In this document: positions 36,214-46,883 of the stretch, in pieces
How the letters are laid out: every line of letters starts with the position of its first letter
Numbering within the stretch: the stretch's first letter is position 1
NCBI RefSeq assembly: GCF_011386835.1
Contig: NC_088795.1
Location: forward strand, 17,837,441-17,901,440
Direction: 5' to 3'
Source: Chrysemys picta bellii
Taxonomy: Eukaryota; Chordata; Testudines; Emydidae
Length of the DNA: 64,000 nt
Notes under the pieces: generated by a model
Told to the model about the DNA's origin: nothing
Seen by the model: only the letters and a program-made list of their open reading frames with translations
The model's database searches: none
Translations under genes and position numbers: made by a program

Positions 36214-37145
36214 CAGCGTTTCTCAAATGCGGCCACTGTGGCCGCATGTGGCCACCAGGGGCTTTTCTTGCGGCCACGACAGCCTCCTGGGCACGGGGGT
36301 CGGCGTCAAAGCAGTGGAGCCTCCCCCAGGGCCACCAGCAGGGGTTGGGCCCTGCCCCTCTCTGGAGCCACAAACGCCAGAGGAACCGGCAGCCAGTGAG
36401 TGCCCCACCTTCTTGGGGGCGGTGAGGCTCAGACTTAGGGCTTCAGCCTGGGCGGCGGGGGGCAGGATCCGGTCATGGGTCTTTGGGTTCTGGCCCTGGA
36501 TCCCATCCACTCTGCGGCAGGTGCCGGCCTTTGGCTCACCGCCCCGCCCCCACTCCCCCATCACCCCTGGCCCCTGCTGCCTCCCTGGCCACACATCCAT
36601 CCATCCCTCCTTCGCTCCTGTCCCCTGCTGTCTCCCTACACACCTCCCCATCCAGGGCTTAATTTGTCCCCTGGTTTGCCAGGGCTGAGTACGTTTGCTG
36701 TGAAAATTGATATTTGTATGTTTGTTCATATCACTTTTCATAGCAAACTTACTAGCTAGCTGGGAGGCTGTGAAAAGCGATATGAACAAACATACAAATA
36801 TGACTTTTCGCAGCAGCAGACTTACTAGCTATCAAGTCTTTTTTTTTTTTAAAGCAACCAAAAAGCAAAAGAAACAACAAAAAAGGACAAGAATGTGCAA
36901 AGCACCTTATTTGTGTTTCTAGTCTGTTTAGGTCCAATAAAGAAGAGACAACTGTACATTATTGAGTCTGCAAAAAAAAAAAACTACATGAATAAATTAC
37001 AATGATTTGAACATGTACGTGTGCATATTTATTTGTTTTTCCTAAAGTTAATTAAGTATTCTAGGAAAAATTGTCAGAGTGGCCACCAGCAAGAGTTGGT
37101 GGCCGCACTCTGAGGCCACCAAAAATTTTGTTGCGAGAACCCCTG
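36214..37145. mobile_element. hAT-type non-autonomous element with internal fold-back
   Basis: The left end CAGCGTTTCTCAAATGCGGC and the right end (inverse CAGGGGTTCTCGCAACAA) are diverged terminal repeats. Subterminal 'gtggccaccag' occurs at both sides. The flanks ACCTAGAG (left) and ACTAGAGA (right) share CTAGAG but are shifted by one base, so the duplication is imperfect. Inside, 'tatttgtatgtttgttcata' (36711-36730) is inverted at 36781-36800, and 'cttactagcta' is directly repeated. A 188-codon minus-strand frame and a 153-codon plus-strand frame in the C-rich left half are artefacts. Confidence 0.75.
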
Positions 37146-37267
37146 ACTAGAGACCCCAAATTAGACCAGGACTCATTTTACTAGGGACTGTACATACGCA
37201 AAATACGAGACAGCATCTGCCCTGAGATCTTATAATCAGTACAGTTAAGATAGCCAAAGGGTAAGAT
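37146..37267. other. Short unique spacer
   Basis: Nothing recognised between the hAT-type element and the CR1 3' end. Confidence 0.4.
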
Positions 37268-38712
37268 TCATACATTCCATGGCCAGAAGGGACCACTGTG
37301 GTTATCTATTCGGACCTTCAGTACATCATAGGCAAAGGAACTTCCTCAACATAATTCCTGTTTGAACTAGAGCATATCTTTGAGAAAAAACATCCAATCT
37401 TGATTTTAAAAACAGGGCCGGCTCCAGGGTTTTGGCCGCCCCAAGCAGCCAAACAAAACAAAACCAAAAAAAAAGCCGCGATCGCGATCTGTGGCAGCAA
37501 TTCAGCGGGAGGTCCTTCGCTCCGAGCAGGAGTGAGGGACCGTCCGCCAAATTGCCGCCGAACAGCTGGACATGCTGCCCCTCTCCGAAGTGGCCGCCCC
37601 AAGCACCTGCTTGGTAAGCTGGTGACTGGAGCCGGCCCTGTTTAAAAATTGCCAGTGAGGAAGAATCTACCATTATCCTTGGTAAATTGTTCCAATAGTT
37701 AATTGCCCTCACTGTTAAAAATGTATATCTTATTTCCAATCTGAATAGATCTAGCTTCAACTTTCAGACACTAAATCACATTACACCCCGTCTGCTAGAC
37801 TGGAGAGCTCATTATCCAATATTCATTCCCCACAGAGGTACTTACAGACTGTGATCAAGTCACCCATTAACTTTCTCTTTGTTAAACTACATAGATAGAC
37901 TCAAATAATTCAATCATTTTAAGTCATGCTTTCCAATCCTTTAATCATGCCTGTGGCTCCTCTGTGAATCCTCTCGAATTTATCAACATCCTTCTTGAAT
38001 CATGAGCACCAAAAACTGAACACTGTATTCCAACAGTGATCACCCCTCTGCCAAACACAGAGGTAAACCAACTCTCAACTCCAATTCAAGATTCCTGTCC
38101 ATGCATCCAAGTTAGCCCTTTTGGCCACAGTCTCACTCTTGGAGCCCATGTTCAACTGATGATCCCTTGCGACTGCCAAGTCTTTTTCAGAGTAACTGCT
38201 ACCCAAGATAGAGTAACTATGGGCTACATTTTTTGTTCCTAGATGGATCCATTTACACTTATCCATATTAGAATACATTGCTTGTTTGTGTCCCATTTAC
38301 CAATCAATCCACATTGCTCTGTACCAATGACCTGGCCTCTCCATATTTACCACTCCCCCAATTTGTGTGTCATTTGCAAACTTTATCAATGATGATTTTA
38401 TGTTTTCTTCCAGGTCACGGATCAAGAGGTTAAAAATAATCTAGGGGAAGAACCAATCTCCACGGAACCCCACAAAAAAAACCTACCTGCTCAGTGATGA
38501 TTCCCCATTTACAATTACATTTTGAGACCTGCTTTTAATCCATTTCACATGGGCTTGTTGATTTTTGTATTGTTCTTGTTTTTTTAATCAAAGTATTGTG
38601 TCGTACCAAGTCAAATGCCTTACAGAAGTCTAAGAATATTACTTCAGCATTATTACCTTTATCAACCAAATTTCTAACCTCCTCAAAAACAATATCAAGT
38701 TTTTTTGTCTCT
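37268..38712 (-). mobile_element. CR1 LINE fragment: reverse-transcriptase region to 3' end
   Basis: The minus strand encodes decayed ORF2 of a CR1 LINE. In coding order: IFLDFCKAFDLV near 38635-38600 (first catalytic Asp block); LIKFANDT near 38388-38366, where the family has FADDT, so one catalytic aspartate is Asn; IHLGTKN and GSSYSEKDL, then HQLNM and AVAKRAN, in an open stretch at 38296-38075; then FRLEIRYTFLTV and YWNNLPR (37750-37670), the usual CR1 C-terminus; and NRNYVEEVPL near 37360-37330. The 3' end 'tggtcccttctggcc' lies near 37280. Frame shifts and stops are present. The fragment is truncated at its 5' side near the (TC)n run at 38707. It is interrupted by a hAT-type element at 37413-37640. 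Confidence 0.9.
37413..37640. mobile_element. hAT-type MITE inserted in the CR1 coding end
   Basis: Perfect terminal repeats CAGGGCCGGCTCCAG at left and its exact inverse at right. The identical 8-bp flanks TTTAAAAA (37405-37412 and 37641-37648) are a target duplication. The insertion separates the CR1 C-terminal codons for 'SLAIFK' from those for 'NRNYVEEV', so it is younger than the CR1. 228 bp, GC-rich, no transposase. Confidence 0.95.
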
Positions 38713-38723
38713 CTCTCTCTCTC
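38707..38723. repeat. (TC)n run at the CR1 truncation point
   Basis: A CT dinucleotide run directly abuts the 5'-truncated side of the CR1 fragment. Confidence 0.7.
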
Positions 38724-38839
38724 AAACTCACACTTTGCTGGAGGGTTTCACAGACAGCAGATGATTGGTGAGACTAAGGAATTTTGAACTTCATTCCAGG
38801 ACTTCGAGGGGAGTGTGTTCTAGTGGGCACAGACTTCTG

Positions 38840-39545
38840 CCATTCCCCCCATGCTTAACCCCGTCTGCCCTGTCCGCTCCAACTTGTTCATGTCCTACTC
38901 CTGTCTCTTCCCCACCACTGGCTCCTTGGCCCAGTCCTAGTCTTCTCACCTATCCAGTCTCAGTCTCCACCTATCAGGCTTCTCATCCCAGTCCCAGTTT
39001 CTTTGCCCAGCCAGACTTAATCTCCCTCTCTCTAAATCCAAATCTTCACCCTGTCCCAGTCTCTCCCCCTCCCTACATCCAGTCCGTCTCCCCATTTTTG
39101 TCCCAACTCATTGTCCCTGGTCTCCTTTCCCAGCCAATGCCAGTTCCCCACATCGGCTCCTCATCCAATCTGTTTCTCCCCTCCCCGTGCCCCATTGGCT
39201 CCCACTTCCAGTCTCCCTCCAAGGGCTGCTCACTCAGTCTCAGACTCTGCCCCATCACCTCCCCAGCTCCTTGCCCTACTCTCTTTGTCCAGCCAGTCCC
39301 AGTACTCCCCCTGCACCCCAACTCCTTGTCAGATGTCTTTCCCCTACCCCATTCCTCCCACATGAACTTCTAGTCCCAGTCTCCTTGTTCAGACAGTCCC
39401 AGTCCTTCCCCTCTCCCCTGCTCCTCCACTGATCTCAGCGTCCACCATCCTGCAGCCCAACTATGCCTCCCGCATTTCCCTCTATGGCTCCTGGTCTCCT
39501 TGCCCATCAGGCCCAGGCTCTCCACCTCAGTTCACAGTCTCCCCT
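38840..39545. repeat. C/T-rich degenerate minisatellite
   Basis: About 700 bp of recurring 'cccagtctcc', 'ttgcccagccagtcccag' and 'tcccagtctcctcgcc'-like phrases in diverged tandem order. Open frames of 202, 96, 84 and 81 codons cross it on both strands only because its composition excludes stops. This kind of block is known to me as a reptile repeat, but no unit length is fixed well enough to state. Confidence 0.7.
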
Positions 39546-39931
39546 CTGTAGCCTATTGGATGATTTATCTTAAGGAATAAGGAGAAGTTAGGTTTGGGGC
39601 CCAAGTGTAGAGGAGTATGGGAAATTCAAGTTGCTAGTGTGAGAAAAATCCAAGATACGGTGGAGACAGAGTGTTATGGTTGACTCGCACTTTCTCATGA
39701 CATGAGCCAGGGTTACGTTGCTATAATGTTTTGGTTATAAGCAGTTTGAATGAGGATTTTAAGGAGTGTTTCTGAGAATTGTGAATGTTGTATTAAAATG
39801 CTGTCTATATCGATAGTATGGGAAGGACATTAGTGCAGATATTAATTGAAATAATGCATAATGTAAAGAGCCAAATAAAGTCACGGAAATATATTTATCG
39901 TAAAGGACAGTTTAATGTTAATTAGTATATT
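39546..39931. other. Unique sequence
   Basis: Nothing recognised. The last eight bases (39924-39931) are the target duplication of the next element. Confidence 0.4.
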
Positions 39932-40587
39932 TAGGGCCCTACCAAATTCATGGTCCATTTGGGTCAATTTCACAGTCATCGGATTTTTAAAATCGTAAAT
40001 TACATGATTTCAGCGATTGAAATCTGAAATTTTACGTTGTTGTAACTGTAGGGTCCTGACCCATAAAGGAGTTGTGGGGGGCGGGGTCAGAAGGTTATTG
40101 TGGGGGGGGTTGCAATACTGCTACCCTTACTTCTGTGCTGCTGCTGGCAGCGGCGCTGCCTTCTGAGCTGGGCAGCTGGAAAGCAGTGGCTGGTGGCCGG
40201 GAGCCCAGCTCTGAAGCCACCACCAGCAGCAGCGCAGAAGTAAGGCTGGCATGATATGATATTGCCACCCTTATTTCTGTGCTGCTGCTGCTGGCAGGGT
40301 GCTGCCTTCAGAGCTGGGTGCCCAGCTAACAGCCACCGCTCTCCAGCCACCCAGATCTGAAGGCAGCGCAGAAGTAAGGGTGGAAATACTGCGACCCCCC
40401 CTAAAAGAAACTTGTAACCCCCACCCACCCACCCCCCGCAACTCCCTTTTGGGTCAGGGCCCCCAATTTGAGAAATGCTGGTCTCTCCCTGGTGAAATCT
40501 GTATAGTATAGGAGTAGAAGCACGCAAAAGACCAGATTTCACACTCCGTGACACGTTTTTCATGGCCGTGAATTTGGTAGGGCCCTA
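39932..40587. mobile_element. hAT-type element with double internal hairpin and perfect target duplication
   Basis: The left end TAGGGCCCTACCAAATTCAT and the right end (inverse TAGGGCCCTACCAAATTCAC) are long terminal repeats. The flanks are identical: AGTATATT at 39924-39931 and 40588-40595. The interior has two successive GC-rich hairpins built from 'cttacttctgtgctgctgct' and its inverse 'gcagcgcagaagtaagg' (40127-40245 and 40266-40382). They are enclosed by a third inverse pair ('gggtcctgacccataaagga' with 'cccttttgggtcaggg'). The layered structure suggests one element inserted in another, later spreading as a unit. The 158-codon minus-strand frame inside is spurious. Confidence 0.95.
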
Positions 40588-40595
40588 AGTATATT

Positions 40596-41044
40596 ATAAT
40601 AGAGTATTAAAAAGGAACAGTTTTGCTAACTTGGTGGAGCACTGCAATTAATATTGAAAGGGTACCATTAGGATCCACAATTATAAGGCTCTGTTGTCAG
40701 CGGACTGATCACCCATCAAAATACTATTGCATCTTTAAGTGAAAGTATAATTGTAGTATTGTGTAAGTGGAAATTACATTCCTCTTTGCTTAACTAATCA
40801 TCTTTTCTTTTCATGAAGTTTGGTTGCATCATTCAAAGTGTTACCTTGTGGTCTTCTACTAAAGTTTTCTGTAACCATCCTAGAGGTTTGAACTTGAAAA
40901 CTAAGTTGAGTTTTATTACACCTTTAACAACTTAATATTAATTGGTTACAAAAGGTTACACTTCCCCCATACCATGCTTGGTCAGAATGGAATCTTCTGA
41001 GATTTTAGGGCTATAATCAAAGTCTCTAATGAGCAAGCACAAAC
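40596..41044. other. Unique AT-rich sequence
   Basis: Nothing recognised. Confidence 0.4.
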
Positions 41045-41375
41045 TGCAGTTTATCAAAGGTTTATAATTTTCACAGGGAAAACAAAAGGCATATCCCTGG
41101 CACAAAGGCCACCTCCCTGCCAAATTTTAAGTCCCTGCTCCAGAGCATGAGAGCACTAGAGCTGTTCAAATAAAAAAGTTTGCCATAATTTTTTAACATC
41201 GGCCAAACAATGTATTTTTCTCTAGCCTTATTCTTGAGAACAGACAAACAATTTTGGCTGAAATTTTGCAAAAAAAACCCTTTAGCCCGACACAGACACC
41301 CCGTAGTCAGCCCAAATGATTAAAGCTTTGTAAAGTTATAAGCAACGGAAACCAGAGTTTTATAGTGAGGAGTGT
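41045..41375 (-). repeat. Dispersed element, fuller copy of the 15017 family
   Basis: Read inversely it contains 'cgttgcttataactttacaa', 'ggggtgtctgtgtcgggc' and 'gcaaaatttcagccaaaatt'. The first and last phrases recur at 15017-15165 in the same order. A 66-codon frame inside has no known features. Confidence 0.55.
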
Positions 41376-41444
41376 CTGGCAACAATATTTATAAGTGGTG
41401 CTCGCAACCTAGCCTATAATATTTCTAATATACAGTATATCTAA

Positions 41445-41446
<2 letters not shown>

Positions 41447-41480
<34 letters not shown>
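41447..41480. repeat. (AC)17 microsatellite
   Basis: Uninterrupted AC run of 34 bp, the longest pure dinucleotide repeat in the window. It is followed directly by a half palindromic element ('tgaagtcaatgg...', 41481-41545). Confidence 0.95.
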
Positions 41481-41482
<2 letters not shown>

Positions 41483-42586
41483 AAGTCAATGGACCACTCC
41501 TGTGCAAAGTTACTCCCATAAATATCTGCATGCTGGAGGCCCTGGTAATAAAGTGATTTCTAGCTTTGTGATATTTTTTTCTAGAGGGTCCCCAGGATCA
41601 CCAGTTATGTTTTCCTTTCCCAATCACAACCACCCTCAAATGACCCTCCCGCTTGGAGAGCCTAGTTAATTAGCTTTCCTTGAAGCAGAGAAGACTTTTT
41701 TCTATTGTGTCACGATTAAAACAGCTACTGGATCGTCCAGGGGTAAGGTCACAGGAATACCATTATTAGCCTGTCAATCTCTCCTTTGACAATATACTCT
41801 CACATCTTCTCTACAGATTATTTTGCCTTATCAGCTTCAGAACCACTGAGTCCTTTTACAGCCAACTCTGTGCACTTACAGAGAAACGCTTAGTCGCCTG
41901 TTCTCCTTTCTCTAGTAACAAATGATGGCTATTAGCAGGGAACTGAAACTTTCTGTCAAGGAAACACAAGATATTGCCAAGTAAAGCACATGAAACAAGA
42001 CATCTCAGAAGTCTTGGAAATAAAATTGGCCTCAGCCTTCAGCAAATCAATACACTAAACTGATTTTGTGACAAAAATAAACCCGAACAATGGCTAAATG
42101 TTCCCTGGGGCTGCCATTTCCAAAAGTTCTTAGGGTTTCACTGGTCACACACAAGTTTTATCAATGAAAAATAACGATCGCTGGTCATCCCATAGCTACC
42201 AGAACATTTATCACGTTACTGAAGCCTGCAGCGCCTTCAAAATTCACATCCCAGGGTATGAGATCTTAACGTGTATTGATAGCACTTTAACTAGTTCCCC
42301 AATAAAGTCCATACTCTCCTGTCACTTAAAATATATAGACTAGCTCTTGAACATTGTGGCAAAACAGTGAAAAATTCTGAATACAAAGTGGGTGGAAAGT
42401 GGCACAGAAAACAAGTTTCAAATTCCTATTCATGGGTCTAGGTTTTGATTCTAATCTCTACTGAATGTTTCTTTGGATCCCAAATGTGCCAGAACATTTG
42501 ATAAAGTTCTGCATGATAGGAAACGGCTGATTAAGAGACACCAGAGCATGGAAGAGCAGGGGTGCTGCACATTTAACATGACAAAG

Positions 42587-42664
42587 CATGGCTTTGCCAG
42601 TTCACCTTTAATCCTATCAGTGCCAGATCTTCAGTTGGTAGAAACAGTCACAGCTCCACTGACC
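42587..42664 (+). repeat. Copy 1 of a diverged direct repeat
   Basis: 'catggctttgccag', 'atcctatcagtgccagatct' and 'tccactgacc' match 43517-43593 in order, at roughly three quarters identity by eye. It may be two copies of a dispersed element rather than a local duplication. Confidence 0.55.
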
Positions 42665-43516
42665 CTTTGCAAAGAGTGGCCCCTTCACACCACTCGTAGC
42701 ATGTAAATATCAGAGTGGTGTAGAAGAGCCTAAGTGTAACTGAGAATTAAGGCCAATGACTGTCTCAGATGCAAAGAGAGAAAGGTAAAATGAGCAGTTA
42801 TATCAGAAGGATGCGTAAGAAATAGGGATTGGCAAAGAGGATTAATGAGATGTTGAACAAACTTGAGTTCCATGGCTAGAAAAACCATGGAAAAGGCTAA
42901 ATTAATCTCTGTGCACATGATTTCAATATCATGGATTTTAAAGAGTACAAGACCCATGTCTTAATGCAATGTAAAATTATTTAATAAAGTGTATTCATGC
43001 ATTGAAAATAAAGCATTTTAATCATTTGTAATTGGAGTAATGTATCTATAATGTTTCAGCAGAACCTAATCCAATTGGTTCCATGGATCACTACTTTCCA
43101 GTTTAGCAGTAACGCTGCACATTGGAAACATTTCCTACCAGAAGCAGGTCTTGGTTGCTGGCGTTCAGCTGATGTTTGGAAATATTCCAATTCAATTGGA
43201 TTTTCACAGTTAAGTAGCTTTACAAACGTTGTGGATATATTCAGGGCTGGCACCACTAAATTCTAATCCAAGAAAGTTGAATTTGATTCATACCTGCCTG
43301 TAAATACAGCATAGGTGATGCCAGATCTAAAACATTTTTCCTTAGAGCTCTAGTAACACTGATGCTTTCTTGTGCCCATGGAAAGTTATACAAGATTTCA
43401 TTGCTTCCTAATATGTTTGTTGCGCATACTTGCCTTAATTTGGCACTCATGAAAAGAAGGCAAAAAGAAGAGCATATAGTCAACCTGGTGCTGGAGGCCT
43501 TTTACACACTTCTTTA

Positions 43517-43593
43517 CATGGCTTTTCCAGTGCACCATCAATCCTATAAAGCCAGATCTTCAGCTGGTGAAAAGTGGTGTCGTTCCATTGACC
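43517..43593 (+). repeat. Copy 2 of a diverged direct repeat
   Basis: 'catggcttttccag', 'atcctataaagccagatctt' and 'tccattgacc' correspond to copy 1 at 42587. The phrase 'agccagatcttcagctggtg' is also typical of a short palindromic family, which argues for the dispersed-element explanation. Confidence 0.55.
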
Positions 43594-44449
43594 AGTGGGG
43601 CTGTAACATTGGTAGCACCGCTGGGCAGCTCTGGCTAAACAGCTTTGCATAGAAAAGCCAGCAGGAGCAGAGAATTAACACTAGCAGGTTTGCGTATAAC
43701 GTCCCATGTACACTTTCCTTACCCCCAGCGTCCCGCTCCTGAGGCAAGGCAGAGCCAGTTGGGAGATGCTCTAGGCAAGAGTCCCAATATGGCCCTCTCC
43801 CCCACAGAGGCAAAGTTTCTCTCTCCTCCTGCCACAGCTACGGGCAATGCACAACCAGCCCTTCAGACCTGGCCAACCTTTAATCATTAAAGCACAAACC
43901 ACAACATTCAGACTTAATTTCCCAAAGTTCAAGGACCTACAGATCTGGGGTGTCTGTCTGGGCCATCATAAAACTATTCTCAGTTCCACTGCGTAGCCCA
44001 ACTTCCCCAAACTTCATGAGTATTTGGAGCCACAGTTTTGGCTCAGGCCCACTAACAACAATATAGAACTGGTGAATATCCTAAGATATACCAGATGTCA
44101 TAGTGTGTCCTAAACAGCTATACTTAGGGTTATTTAGCTTATAAAAGTCAACTAAACTCTGAACAACTCTATAAACCACTAGAGAAAGGAAGCTTAAACC
44201 AACGGTAATGAATACCAAGCACATGCCAGGGCTGAGAAGACATGTATCAAAACTGACCAATATAAAGCTTTGGAAAAATCTCTGAGAAACTCAGCACCTG
44301 GAAAGTGTTTGTTTGCTATTGATAACAGGGGGTGCAAATTTGCACAAACAGATGCAAAGATCTTCAAACATCTTTCATAACTGTTACATACTTTCTCTGG
44401 CAAGATAATGGTTTTTGAACTTGCAGCTAGCAACACGTTGCACCTTTCA

Positions 44450-44705
44450 TGTGAGGAGTGTGCAACACTTCACAGGCATTCATTATCGATTTCATAAAGC
44501 TACTGTGAGGTAGACAAGTATCATCTCCAATATAGTATCCATATTACTTCCTGGGAGGAAACTGAGGCATTGAGATTAAATGCTTAATTTAAGCATGAGA
44601 ATTTTGCCAAACTGAAGTTCTAATTAGCTAATGGCAGAGCTAGGAATAAAACCCAGAAACACCAACGGAGCCTCATGCTGTGACCACTCTAACATTCTTC
44701 CTCTG
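44450..44705 (-). mobile_element. MIR-type SINE, diverged
   Basis: 'gaggaaactgaggcattgag', 'aatggcagagctaggaataa', 'aacccagaaacacc' and 'tgtgaccactctaacattct' are the inverse of MIR core and head. Confidence 0.7.
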
Positions 44706-46707
44706 GTATCAGCCAGCCAGAAGCCTTTGTTGGAGATTTTTTTTGTTTGCTACACACATGACCTTTAGCACAATGCCTCTCCATTTCTACCAGTAACAGG
44801 ATGCGTTTCTTTCTATTACAGTTTTAGTTTTACGTTAAATTCGCATCTGCCCATCTAGGGGTTTCGCCAAGATGATAGACAGTGACTGAGAAAATGACCA
44901 TTTAGCTTTGTGTCTATGCACACAACACATCAGTGCAATGCAACAAGGTTGAAGTCTTGCCACGGATTGCCTAACATGACAAGGATGAGTCTCACATCTG
45001 TGACACAACTGTTATCACCCACTAGGATGAAAGCTGGGGCATCCTGGATGTGCCTCCTTATCACTGGAGCATTTCTAAATAATCGCCCCATAGGAGGAGT
45101 GAGGGGAAAGGGAAAATCGGTCATTTAACCATGTGCATGTGTTTCTACTTTTGTCGCTAGGTCACTTGTAGCAGGAAAGAAGAACAGAGGAGCAGCTGAT
45201 TGATTTAGCACTTCTGGGTCAGCAGATCTGGCTGTTGAGTAATAACAGATGAAGAGGAAGCAGAAGAGTAATTGATTCACAGAGAAACTGCAGCCACAGT
45301 AAATGCAACATATCCCTCAAGCCAGAGATATTTGCTTTCCTATTGAATACTAACTACAAGATGGTGCAGGCCACGACAGATTGCTGTTGCTACAACAAAG
45401 GCTCTAGGAGCCAACACACAGAATATGTATATGCAACTAGGATACCCTCACGTCCCTATACAAACCCCAAAGCTCTCTGCAAGGAAGGCTGTGGGCAGAG
45501 ATGCAGCCCCTCCCACAATATACAGCTGGGATATTGATTGCAGCTCCACTGGCATCTTCTATACATGGGTTTTGGCTCAACTGAGCCATGTAAATGAAGA
45601 CCTAGTAGCCCCTCCCCCCAATATGCCCCTATTATGCCCCAATGGCCCTCTCTACTCTGGTTTGTTCAGGGTCAGTGCATAGCCCCCTCTCCACTTCCAC
45701 GATACACAAGTGATGCAAAGGCACCTTTGAGTACCCACTCCATCTCTGATACCCCACACACATTTAGATAAATATGAGAGAGAGAGAGAGTGTTCGCGCA
45801 GGCGAACACCCAGTCAAACCTACTCCCATAGCCATTATCTGAAAGAGGTGGGTTGCTAGGATGCAGTTTGTATGATTCTGAGGAATTGTGGATGTTTGTT
45901 ATTGTCAGATTTTGCAAATTTTCTGTACAACTTTAGATTCTACAGCAAGAACTCCAGCAAGGTATATAATTTTGGCTCATTGCTGTCCAGCTGTCTGCCT
46001 GAGGGATGAAAGTCACCCAGTTTCGGTGCAAGGCTCTATATATCTCCTGAACCCTGCAGTGCCCCCTCCAATGGGGGAGAGGGGGTGCACACACACTCAT
46101 AACTACACATGCAGGAAGAGACCATATACTGCAAATATACACATTAGTTACTGCATGCTGCTAATGAGCCTTGTCTTCCTTTGGAGGGTGTTTGAGATCA
46201 ACACTGTGTGATGAAAAACACTGTACGTGCCTGATCCATAGCTCATTGAACTCTGTAGAAAGACTCCCCTAGACTTCAGTGAGCTTTGAATCAGGCCCTA
46301 TAATAGTAAGCATTGTTGTTATTATTATTACTCCAGTATATGGCAATTTGCAGATACAGAAGCTCTGCTATTCCTAATCAGCTAAATAGAGACCACTCGA
46401 CTATTCCTCAGACCCTCCAACTGCAATCTCTCTCATGGTTGCACACAAGCAATTAAAAATAACAATGGCTAAAACAGACACACAAAACATCCGGGAGTTA
46501 GTTCTTGAAAGGTGTTCTGAAGATGAGAATACAGTGTAAGTGTTAACTAACATTATAACAGATTTTCTCATTGCACATGAAAACCTTTTATATATTCTTA
46601 TGACACAGGCACTATATTACGAAAGACAGCAGAGTGGCTGCTAGGATATAGTTGACACACACTCGTAGGTAAGGGACATTCTTTGTACAATTCATTAATA
46701 ATAATTA
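44706..46707. other. Unique sequence with a (GA)n run
   Basis: A GA run is at 45776-45790. The many 60-107-codon open frames on both strands have no recognisable content. No gene called. Confidence 0.4.
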
Positions 46708-46883
46708 ATGGAGATATCCCATCTCCTAGAACGGACCTTGAAAGGTCATCAAGTCCAGCCCCCTGCCTTCACTAGCAGGACCAAGTAATGATTTTGACCC
46801 AGATCCCCAAGTGGCCCCCTCAAGGATTGAACTCACAACCCTGGGTTTAGCAGGCCAATGCTCACACCACTGAGCTATTGCCT
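46708..46883 (-). mobile_element. Turtle tRNA-derived SINE with CR1-like tail (Cry/tortoise Pol III type)
   Basis: Read on the minus strand it starts 'gaggcaatagctcagtggtg' with a Pol III A box (TAGCTCAGTGG, 46877-46867). It continues 'gcattggcctgctaaaccca' and has a B box (GTTCAATCC, 46832-46824), then 'ttgagggggccacttgggga'. It ends in a CR1-like tail 'ggctggacttgatgaccttt' and 'ctaggagatgggatat'. This head-and-tail arrangement is the tortoise Pol III/SINE, whose tail is shared with turtle CR1 so that CR1 enzymes can mobilise it (established for the family). Similar A/T-rich strings flank it (46697-46706 and 46885-46893), a possible target duplication. It is the best taxonomic marker in the window. 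Confidence 0.9.

Larger units (their letters stand above)
41546..44449. other. Mostly unique sequence with a diverged internal duplication
   Basis: No gene recognised. Two similar segments (42587-42664 and 43517-43593) are described separately. Open frames such as 43051-43266 and 43362-43652 have no motifs. Confidence 0.4.

Noticed and set aside
36223..36789. 188-codon minus-strand open frame
   Set aside because: It lies wholly inside the hAT-type element 36214-37145 and has no transposase or host protein features.
38765..39373. 202-codon plus-strand open frame
   Set aside because: It runs through a C/T-rich degenerate minisatellite; other frames on both strands are also open, and the product is low-complexity.
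40087..40563. 158-codon minus-strand open frame
   Set aside because: Located inside the palindromic hAT element 39932-40587; the arms generate open frames by symmetry.
43051..43266. 71-codon plus-strand frame with normal-looking amino-acid composition
   Set aside because: No acceptor or donor defines it as an exon, no domain is recognised, and a similar-sized open frame exists on the opposite strand.
46824..46883. Possible tRNA gene on the minus strand
   Set aside because: A and B boxes are present, but the sequence continues into a CR1-like tail and the cloverleaf is worn; it is the head of a SINE.
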